Positions 22,355-32,304 of a stretch of 64,000 nt of DNA are shown piece after piece. The position numbers were made by a program, and so were the translations under genes. The notes under the pieces are model-generated. The model searched no databases. It was not told where the DNA came from and was given only the letters and a program-made list of their open reading frames with translations. Location of the stretch: NCBI GenBank assembly GCA_025266875.1, contig JALLLT010000002.1, positions 1,240,001-1,304,000 on the forward strand, read 5' to 3'. Position 1 is the first letter of the stretch, and each line of letters begins with the position of its first letter. The stretch comes from Fennellomyces sp. T-0311. Its lineage: Eukaryota > Mucoromycota > Mucoromycetes > Mucorales > Lichtheimiaceae.

Positions 22355-24099
22355 TATAGTCTTCCTGATGGATAGCAAAACCATATAACGCGCTATTTCC
22401 CAGATGAATATTAGACAGTTTATAAATATATGTGCCACTTTATAGTGGATATTCTGTAATCAAACTTCATGATTTACTGGGAACTAAAACGGAATGCTGC
22501 GACTTCTAGGACTGTTCATCAAGCATTTGTAACAACCCTTTTGCGCCGCAAAACAAAGTATTTTCAGTTTGGGCACAGCATTCTTTGTGATGAAAGCTAA
22601 GGATTGCAAGGAGCTCTGTCGATATGCGCATTATTGCCTTCATCGATCATGACAGGGCAGGTAATTGCTGAGTGATTCGTGCTGTTTTAATGAAAAGAGG
22701 GTTGTATTGGATTGAGAAAAACAGCTATATCCTGTCGTATAACTCCGTTTGTGGTAGCGTACTTCCTTTGGCATCCACGATACCATAGACATCGACAGGT
22801 CCGGTGGTGATCTACATAATCTGTTTTGTAAAATGCTTCCCAACGCTGAACCATTCTGTGTGTACTATTGCGTAATTGCTCTCCAGTGTATTAGTCTCAT
22901 CGAGCTCATGAATGTAGGTCAACTATGTAGTCCGGATTATTTTCATATTCGCGATTTCGAGCTTCACCTTTCCCCTTTGCTTTCTTTGGCACTATATAAG
23001 GCTTTTTTTTAACGAATCTTGTTAACTTGCTCCGCGATATCAGTCAGTTTTATGACATTCTTATTGCGAATTCATAGGCACCCTTTGTTGGTGAGGACAG
23101 CACAAAGGGTGTACGGATGCCAGGATCGATAGGGTATGCATGGCCGCAGTTGACTAGATCTCTTGAAGGGCATGGATCGACGAACCTCAATCATCTTAAG
23201 TTCACCCACACAAAGAGACCGAAGGGTACCTCGAAACATCTAAATTCTGAGATGGAGTGTAAAAAAATGTAACTAATGATTCATATTAGGTTCGTTTCTG
23301 GATAAGATAATAAACGACAAATAAAGTAAGTGTCAAGGAGGGGGAGCAGCTGTTGAGCTGGTAATTGTAGGACATCCGTAATCAAATTAAACACGATCAC
23401 TCCAAGCTATTGCATCGTATGCAGTTTGACTGTATCATGCGCAGGTTTGGATAGATTCAGCATACCTTTCAATATATTTTTTCTTCTTTGTTCCGAAAAG
23501 TCATAAACTATGTCATAGCAGTATCCATGTGAAATCGTCACGAAAATGCGCGTCTTCTTTGTATACATAGTACGTACACAGCTGAATTTTGTTGCTTGCT
23601 GTGACGATGTCCTTTCGATGAGGATGCGATTTGACGGTTTAATATCGGAAACACTCCTCTTGCTTGAATAAAAAGTAATGCATAATTAAGCCAAAACCTA
23701 CAATTGTATGGCACCTTAATGAGTATATCATGCTATACTTGACAGTTAATAATATGTTGTCACCATCCATAGTAACAGGGATCGCCTCGGTTAAACCCGT
23801 GGAACGAGTCTGAATGTATTATTTTGTGTTATATGTTTTGTTTCTGCTTTCTAATATATGTACTCACGCCCAAAACTTGTTGTTGCTGACATGAAGAAAA
23901 TGTTCAACCACCCTTAACATAGTACAATAGCTTGGTGTAACGCACGGAACGAAACGAATTATCTTCATGTGGGCAAAAATGGCCGAAGGTTCTGCGGCCT
24001 TTTAAAAAACCCCACATTGGGGAGCCCATATTTAGGAACCTTGCAAAAGAAAAGGGGGGCACTTTTGTTTCTCTCTTTTTTCCACGCTTTAGTATACCA
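22355..24099. other. Spacer separating the two isomerase pairs
   Basis: 1.75 kb, AT-rich. No complete gene. A short coding-like stretch on the minus strand near 22810-22720 (reading GPVDVYGIVDAKG) has no frame continuity and may be a remnant of something older. Confidence 0.45.
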
Positions 24100-25425
24100 A
24101 TGGCATCGAAATATCAATACGAAAACGTCAAAGTCACTCTTTTCCCTGAAGGTGTTGCTCATGTCGAGTTATATCGTCCCAAAAAACTGAATGCCTTTAA
24201 CCGAGGGTACGTACAATTTTTTTTAAAAAAAACCGTCTTTTATGCTTTACGAAACTTTTTGTACTTTAGTTTGATGTTGGATATCCTTCAAAGTTTTACC
24301 GATCTTGCCAAGGATTCTAGCATTAGAGCTATCGTACTTTCTGGATCGGGCCGCACTTTTACAGCGGGTTTAGATTGTAAGCAAAGCACTTCTTTTTTTT
24401 CAGTCACCGCTTATGCTGTACTATTGTAGTTTCGGACAACTTTTTGTTGGAGGAGCAACCCGACAAGGATGTTGCGCGACTCGCCTTTGAGACTCAAAAG
24501 AAGATCGAGGTATTGTCTCAATTGGACGCGTTATGGCACGAACTTATGAATCGCAGATCTTCCAACAAGCTATGTCTGCCCTTGAAAATTGCCCACAGCC
24601 TGTCATTGTCGCTATGCACAAGGGCGTTTTTGGTGTTGCTATTGATTTATGCACTGCTGGTTCGTGTATTTTCCGTTTTCTACGAATTGTTTATAACACC
24701 CTGCCTCATTTCAAAGGTGACATCCGCTACGGTACCAAGGACTCATTCTACACTGTCAAGGTATGAGTGAGGCATTTTAGGCTAATTATATAATTGATAG
24801 TCTGTGAATAGGAAACGGATTTGGGCCTTGCCGCTGATGTTGGTACTCTGCAACGATTGCCAAAAGTAATTAATAGTGCTAGCTTGGCACGTGAGTTGTG
24901 CTACACAGCCCGGATGTAAGCTCTTTCAAAAGTGAGGAGAAACAGCATGCTAATAGCTGTATTATTTCAGTATGTATGCTGATGAAGCATACAAATGCGG
25001 TCTCATCAGCAAGGTATTTGATACCAAGGAGCAACTTATTGGTGAGTGATGCGTCACGTAGATACTGGAACTATTCTGACGTGTTCTAAAATAGAGGGAG
25101 CCCTTGAGACCGCAAAGGTGATCGCCAGCAAGTCTCCTGTTGCTGTTGTGAGCACCAAGTAAGCAAGCTTTATATCAAATGAATAGCATATAACTAATTG
25201 TGATCGATGACAGGCACTTGTTAAACTACTCTCGCGACCACAGTGTTGCCGAGGGTCTTCAATATACTGCTGTCTGGAACAGTGTCATGCTTGCTACAGA
25301 GGTAAGACAAATCATCACTTGAATTTACCACGGGTGCCTAACGGCAATGCCATTTGTAATAGGATATTCCCAAGTCTGTCCAAGCCTTCTTGACCAAGAA
25401 ACCCGCAGTCTATGCTAACCTTTAA
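24100..25425 (+). CDS. Delta3,5-delta2,4-dienoyl-CoA isomerase, tandem copy 3
   Basis: Encodes 276 residues. Ten exons: 24100-24206, 24270-24376, 24430-24509, 24557-24659, 24717-24760, 24812-24915, 24971-25041, 25095-25158, 25214-25301 and 25363-25425. With copy 4 it forms a second subfamily: VELYRPK instead of VELNRPK, an 80-base exon 3 starting with Ser-Asp-Asn-Phe, and identical total length. The catalytic acids remain (Asp in FGVAIDL, Glu and Asp in KETDLGLAADVGT), but the active-site loop is GVAID rather than GAGVD, and the conserved Trp at the start of exon 4 is Ile. It is the most diverged of the four in these blocks, which may mean altered substrate preference or relaxed selection. 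The C-terminus is -YANL. Confidence 0.9.
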
Positions 25426-25918
25426 GCATGGAATAGTAACCAGCTTTGTAACATATTCAGCAACAGTATATATACACTTATACTTAAAGTGTTGTGATGA
25501 ATATAAACCTTGTGCTTTGCATAGGCTACATTATCTGATATATATTGACGACATTTGGTATCCGCGTTGACATGCAGTCGACGGGTTTCCGGACAATCTT
25601 CCGAAGAAGGATTAGTATGATAAATTTTCACATGCAAAAGTAATCTGGGTGCTTACTGTACTCTGGGTCCAATGGAGAATTGTTTACTTCCATATGAAAC
25701 GAGAAATTAGGCAAATGTGGGCGACGTGTGCGGGAAACCGTGGAAAAATAGCGTGTGCCGTATGGCAAAGTAAACATTTCAGCGGGTTCCAATGGGGAAT
25801 TTGAATGACAAATGATTTATGCGGGGAAGCTCCTTATGACCCAATATTTAATCCATGACAGAACATTTCCGCTTCCTTTTCTTCTTTACTTCATACTTTA
25901 GTAAATTCCACAAGAAAA
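25426..25918. other. Intergenic spacer between isomerase copies 3 and 4
   Basis: 493 bases with no gene. An AT-rich TATTTAATCC stretch near 25845 is a candidate core promoter element for copy 4. Confidence 0.45.
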
Positions 25919-27308
25919 ATGACCTCCAAATACCAATATGAAACTCTCAGAGTGAACGTGTATCCTGATGGTGTTGCTCATGTTGAACTTTACCGTCCCA
26001 AGCGACTGAATGCTTTCAATGAAGGGTAAACTTTTTTTCTGATCCGGTCATACACGTCATCCTAAACGTTTTCGCGTATTACATAAAAAGATTGGTTGAA
26101 GATATCCGCCAGTGCTTCACTGCCTTGGGCACCGATAGCGATGTCAGAGCAATTGTTCTTTCTGGACATGGAAAGCTGTTCACCGCTGGTTTGGACTGTA
26201 AGTTTCTCTCCACGCTTTATACGTATCAATTGTTATTGACGGTCCGACAGTCTCAGATAACTTTTTGCTCAAGGAAAAGTCAGATGACGATGTGGCGAGA
26301 CAGGCCCTTAGAAAGCAATCGCATATCCAGGTACAATGATCTCAATTAATCTTTTCTAAATGTCAACTATAACCTATTTGCAAATTTGCTATTATTCCTA
26401 TTAGTGGTTCCAAAGCGCAATGTCTTCCCTTGAAAACTGCCGCCAACCAGTCATTGTTGCCATGCATAATGCTGTCTTTGGAGCAGGTGTTGATCTATGC
26501 ACTGCCGGTATAATTTTACTTCTCTTTCTATTCAGAAAAGTAATCTAATACCATTGGGAATTTCGTCTAGGTGACATCCGCTACGGCACAAAGGATGTGT
26601 TCTTCACAGTCAAGGTAATGTTACCAGAAATAAGGTTTTCGACAAATACTAATAAAATGTGTAATTAGGAAGTTGATGTAGGCCTTGCTGCTGATGTGGG
26701 AACCTTGCAACGTCTGCCCAAGGTCATTGGCAACGGCAGCTTGGTTCGTGAGCTCTGCTTTACTTGCCGCAAGTAAGCAACACTTATTCATACAAAATGA
26801 TTTATTGACCAGTATGTGGTTCCGTTAGCCTTTATGCCGAGGAGGCGCTCCAGTGTGGTCTCATCAGCAAAATATTTGATACCAAAGAGCAACTTATTGG
26901 TTAGTCCATTTTTTTTCTGTAACGCAACATAAGAACTTATTCTTACATGGTTACTTAGAGGGAGCTCTTGAGACTGCTCGTGTCATTGCTAGCAAGTCCC
27001 CTGTCGCTGTCGTCAGCACAAAGTAAATCACTACCAAAGCCACACGATTGATAAACGATAATTAACGACCGAGTTCTTTTAGACATCTTTTGAACCACTC
27101 TCGTGACCATAGCGTTGCCGAAGGTTTGCAATATACCGCCGTTTGGAACAGTGCCATGCTTGCTACTGAGGTGTGTATACTTCAAGTGTATTATATAACC
27201 ATTTGTAGACATAAGCGCTAAATTTTCATATGCGTACTTCTCTAGGATATTCCCAAATCGGTTGAAGCCTTTATGACAAAGAAGCCTGCCACCTATGCCA
27301 AGCTCTAG
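25919..27308 (+). CDS. Delta3,5-delta2,4-dienoyl-CoA isomerase, tandem copy 4 (-AKL end)
   Basis: Encodes 276 residues. Ten exons: 25919-26025, 26091-26197, 26251-26330, 26405-26507, 26571-26614, 26669-26772, 26829-26899, 26959-27022, 27083-27170 and 27246-27308, with the same intron positions and phases as copies 1 and 3. The catalytic acids are present (FGAGVDL, KEVDVGLAADVGT). It is the only copy that ends in a canonical PTS1 tripeptide, -AKL, and is therefore the strongest candidate for a peroxisomal enzyme acting with the -SKI reductase. The sister relation to copy 3 is shown by the VELYRPK block and the 80-base exon 3. Confidence 0.93.
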
Positions 27309-28420
27309 GTACAAATAATCTACCTTCTGCATATGATGAGATTATCTTTATACAAAGTATAGCGACATGTCACCTTGAGTAGAGCATACTATCCTTTACG
27401 AAATAAAGTTACGTGCATATGAATGAATATAAATTGATGAACATATCTGTTTTCCTTTGCTATGCCAATATGCACTACTTGAATTGACATCCTTAACTTT
27501 TTTAACAAATTTTATGAGAAGTACCTTATCTCAATAAGTTCGATGTCGTTAAAATCGAATTTTAGTGCAATATATAAATATGTGAAAAGATATGAGCTAT
27601 GCGATACTAATGAATGGGAAAACGGGCATTCAGCTTTGCGAAAGTATATTCAGATTTCCGAACCAGTTGTGGCGGACCAATAAACCATATTGCTCCGCCA
27701 ATTTTTCCATGGCAGGAATGCAAGAAATTCAAGCTTTGAGCTTTTTTGATGGCGATGGAGTGGAGTATTTCTGATTTAGAGATTGATGATGCTACTGCTG
27801 CTGATATGAGTGCTGCGGTAGTATCCCATTTCTCAATACTTGCTATAATTTGATATCTGCGTTGGTGCCAGCAGTTATCGCTTCATGGAAATCTTTCAGC
27901 CAATTGTAATGAATTTCAGATGCTTATACATAGTACTAAACAAGTACTGGTATGTCCTCTTACATGATCCGTAATGGAATGACACTTTACTTGGACTTGG
28001 CGTTTTTATGACTAGATTGGCTTCTGTATATTCGCATTATTGTTTTGTTAATTTTTTTTTCTTAGCTCAATCGCATAACTTTTGAGCATCATCCAAATAG
28101 AAAAGGTTGGAAGGCAAACTATTCATGATCTGTTTGAAATAAAGTCAATGGAAGGAAGGAAGCATTGCTGTAAGGTATGCATAGTATCCAGTGCCGCGAC
28201 TGCCTGTACTAAGAGAGGATGGTACGTACAGGCATGTGCATCGGGATGAGAGCTTTTGATCCACGAACTGCGTATGCCATGGCTTTATAGCCCCGGTACA
28301 ACATCGACAACATCTATAACAACTTTTGATATTAAGAGGGTAGGATCTTTACGTATAATGATTAGAAGCGATTGGTAGAATTGTCAACTTTGCGCAATTA
28401 TAGTAACGAGCCTTAATCCA
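27309..28420. other. Intergenic AT-rich region
   Basis: About 1.1 kb downstream of the isomerase array. Only short ORFs, none supported. Confidence 0.5.
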
Positions 28421-28429
28421 TTACGCACA

Positions 28430-28535
28430 TCCGGGGTTGAGCCCCTCCGCTACGCTTCGTGTCAACACCTTCGTGCTCCATTTCCAGCGGCTCGTTGGGG
28501 GCCTGCCCCCAAACCCCCGGCGGGGAGACCTCTGC
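28430..28535. repeat. GC-rich island with palindromic hairpins
   Basis: A sudden GC-rich patch in AT-rich DNA. It contains a perfect 8-base inverted repeat at 28495-28512 (TTGGGGGC, two-base loop, GCCCCCAA), a GGGG...CCCC pair at about 28434-28446, and a CCCCCGGCGGGG motif at about 28514-28525. Such clustered hairpins are typical of mobile or repeat elements; here it may mark an element end or a dispersed GC cluster. Confidence 0.5.
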
Positions 28536-29315
28536 ACCCCCTGTTGTTATTTCCCATTCATTGAAACTTCTACAATATCTTGTATCTTGTATCTTGAGTG
28601 ATATACATTTTATTAAGAAATATATAGTTCTGTATACAAATTATTTACATAGGGGATATATGGCAACGTTGATTTCATCAGTATCATTTTATGTCTCAGA
28701 AAACAGACTGGTTAGCGGGAGTCATAAAGTGATGCTTCATCCGTAGTTTATCTGGAATTTGCTGTTGGTGTGTCGAAGCGTTAAATTCGGGCCATCCTTA
28801 AGCTAACGATGTACTTTGTTTCACAATTTTAAAAGTCATGCTTAAGTTGAAATGCACTTCATATGATACAAAAGCAAGCCATTTCGAGAAAGTGTAGGGC
28901 TATAGTGACATATTTAGCAAAAAGGACATCGTTACGCATTATCGCTTGAAGAAAAGGTGCTGAGAAGAACAGCCTGTCGTATCCTGACATACCAGCCATC
29001 CATTGTCTACATGCCTTTCCATCTCAGACTTTGTTGCATCCGTTCCTTTATTTCGACATCAACAACTGCACGGTTACCTATTGGCTCGTTCACTGGCTTG
29101 TGCGTCAGTGAGATCTTGATCTGGGTTCAGACTTCAAGAGGGACTATTCAGGTTAACTCAGTCTTTGCATGATTATCCGCTCCTTCGTAATAAGGCAGTA
29201 TGATCATTAGGGATTACGGCGATAACATGGATTCGGCTCTGATAGAAGATCATTCACCTTCTCCGTCCCGACTCATCATCATTATAAATAAAGAGTATTT
29301 TTTCTCAATAAAACA
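28536..29315. other. Intergenic region between GC island and Helitron relic
   Basis: 780 bases without a supported gene; the ORF at 28957-29172 has no resemblance to known families. Confidence 0.4.
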
Positions 29316-29863
29316 TTATCTTATTTTTGGTCTCGTCATTTGAAGCTTTCCAATTGAACGATACCGCAATAATACAGCTACATTATCAGCAGTTGATGCA
29401 GTGTACTGATGACCATGATGCAAGTCACCAGATGTTTGGATAGACAAATTCACAGCACGGTTCTCACGTAGGTAGTCGACAGCTTTTCGAGAAGTCGCAA
29501 CATGAAAATTCACAGTATCGTTCATGCCCTGCAAGAGGAGAAGAGTCAGACGATATTAATCCTAAAAGCAATGTTAACCTCCACGTTTTGATTGTAACTA
29601 ACTTCACTTTGTCTATTGACATACCATTTAACAAAATCATAGATAGCTATCAGTGCGAAAACTTGAGGAGAGGGGAGTACATATTCCCTTAGGGGAGTAG
29701 ATATCCAGTGCAATGGTAGATCCTGCTTTGAATACAGAACGCATATATAATTATTAACGACGGTGGCAGCCAATGAAGCGAGAATAAAGACAGAATTGTA
29801 CTTGCGAATGTCATTAAAAAGTTGATTACATATGGAATCTGGGTCATTCAGCAGGTTGGGAAG
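29316..29863 (-). mobile_element. Helitron-like transposon relic (Rep/helicase N-terminal region)
   Basis: Minus-strand coding remnant, readable as two segments (29863 to about 29594, then 29534-29316) joined by a possible intron of about 50 bases. The order of short motifs matches the region preceding the Rep domain of Helitron proteins: NDIRKYNSVF, then an IYD...VNRQS block, then a stretch reading RENRAVNLSI followed by TASTADNVAVLL. It stops soon after this last block; the HUH Rep core and the Pif1-type helicase are missing, so it is a truncated, non-autonomous fragment. Recognition is by motif order from memory of the family. Confidence 0.5.
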
Positions 29864-32304
29864 TGGTTAAGCCAGGGCAGAATTTGGCAATGGCTAGAAA
29901 CAACAAACATAATAAATTTGACCTGGTTCTTCTTGATTTTTGCGACTGTTTTCTTAGGATAAAACGCGCGCGCAACATGCAACACACTCTGCATTCATTA
30001 TCAAAAACAGCAAATTCATCATGATACTGGTTTGTCGATGTGGGGTACTTCTGGGACAACTTCTACCCTGATCTCCATTTTTAGGTGCAGATGCTAGGAG
30101 AGCTAACTGAAGTCAGCCTGGGAATTCATAGCGAATGCATAGCCTGCCTCTGCAGTTACGGCCGCGGATACCAAGATTGAAAGCATTAACAAAACTCATT
30201 TCCTGCTTCTTGTTAACATCAGCACAGTTGAAGTACTGAATTATAAGATCTTACACTATCGACATGCACATTTGTATCCGAGATCTCAAGTGCTACTGTC
30301 TCAAGGACACTTTCAGTCCTAGCAAGGCCGTAAAATAGAGGTTATTTAAGAAGGCATTTAATGCAGATGAAGGATCTTTTTTATATTTCCGGTTGGTGAT
30401 ATGTTCTATAAAGTGTATCAGCAAAATTTAACATGGACCTGCGAAACAATGGCCTAGAAACGTCGCCAAAGAAGTCTAACCGGCTTTTGCTATGGAATTC
30501 TTTTATCCAGAATGAAAGGATAGGCTACATTTCACTCACAAAAGTTAAACACCGAACGACAGATATGTTGACATTGATACCGCTAAGCGAGTCCATAACG
30601 CAAAGAGCCTTATCACCAACATCAGTGATTGCATACAGTGATTGCACACGCATACAGGCATCGATTATGAGCCCTTTGGTAGAGTATTTCTAATTGAACT
30701 GATGCAACGATATTGATACGACAAAGCGAATCTACGGCGTAAGCATAGGCTATGTTTCATTTTTCCACTCCAGGCTCACACCGACAAGAGCATTCCATAA
30801 TAGGAAGGTTTTTTACTAATAATTTCTGGCTATTTTTCGGGAGTTGTCTATTATATTATAGATATAATTAAATCCATTATGAGCTTGATCAAAGGGTTAT
30901 ATATGTATGCAATCGGATGTGCATCTTGTGTGCGAGGCAAAGGAAACGAGTTTGATCACAGACAGTATGATATACACCTACACCGCTCTAAGTAATGTAT
31001 ATCAGTTTCGGACTAATAGTATCGTTAAAAGTTAGTAGGCAAAAGCTATAACCAAAGTGGGTGTCTAACGAAAATTGATGGTGTAACCTTCTAGAAGCAG
31101 GACGCAAAAAACCGGGAAATTTCAAGAAGAGTGCGTGAATAATGTTTAGTTATTATAAGAAGTGTGTAAAAGATGAAAGACCTTAGTTTGGTATTCTTAA
31201 AGGTCCGCTCTTTCTTTAAGCTAACGAAGTGCGGGTTCCTAGTAGGGCTTTTTTTAGGCATGGCACCAGTTCTCTTCACTATGCATCTATACATTTGTAC
31301 CGAAAGGAAGCGGCCACATTCCTACAGTGGCATGTCAATTAGCCTTCCAAATAAAAATCCATGCTTTTTAACGAACGAAGTGTGGGTTAGAAGATTTCAA
31401 GGTGAAATTACGAATCGAATAAAATGCTAAACTTCTGCATAACAGTACATGTTTCGACATTGGATATCATTTTTCCTATGTAATGCAAATCGATTTACTT
31501 GGGCTAAAAGTTATTGTCTTGTGTTGGTTGTACGTAAGCTGCAAAGGAGAGTTAGTTTATAAAGTCTAGCACGAGGTTGTATGATTTTTCCGAGACCAGG
31601 TTACCGATCACGAAGTGATTATTCCTCTAATCGATATTACGCAGTAGTCTATACCTGATCTTTCTCTCTTTAAACTGCGTGTTATCAGTCAGATAGTCTT
31701 TCTAATAAGCTCAAGAGCGGCGTATCTTCTGCTCAGGTTAGATTACACAGCCACATGAGGCAATACGGTTTGCTAAGCCTGACATCCGCATGAAGAAGGA
31801 AAAAAAAAAGGTACGCATTAATAAACCGAAACGCATAATGCGGTGTGTATATGACCGGCGATCGCTATTGTTTTAAGACCAGTCCCAGTGTGGACGGGGG
31901 AACGGCGGGAAAAAGTAGAGTTGTTGAAAACAAGCCTATGCTTATGCAGAACAAGGCAAAATGGAAAACACAAAACAGACATTGAGATAATTCGAGAAGC
32001 ATGCATAATCAGTTATAATGAAACAGATGATGGACTTATGTTTACTAGCGCCACGGATGGCGTTTTTTACTGCATTTATCTTTCCAAAGCGTAGACAACC
32101 CCTAATTTGGAAAGACCGGACCTTACACTAGGCTTAAGCTCCGGCCGCGCGAGCATTCAGCTGTGCACCTTTTCTTCTTTCTTGGCGACACTTGTTGCAG
32201 GGACAACCCACCCTTTCTTTTTTTTCTTCTCGCTCAATCACGGATATTTCTTTTGACGCGAAGTTTCCTCATTCTCGACACGTTTATTCTCATAATCCCG
32301 GACC
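29864..32304. other. Gene-poor region upstream of clathrin
   Basis: About 2.4 kb. Minus-strand sequence at 29870-30060 may extend the Helitron relic but has no continuous frame. ORFs elsewhere (for example 30433-30693, 31173-31430) are not supported. The last 150 bases are pyrimidine-rich and likely the clathrin promoter and leader. Confidence 0.45.
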
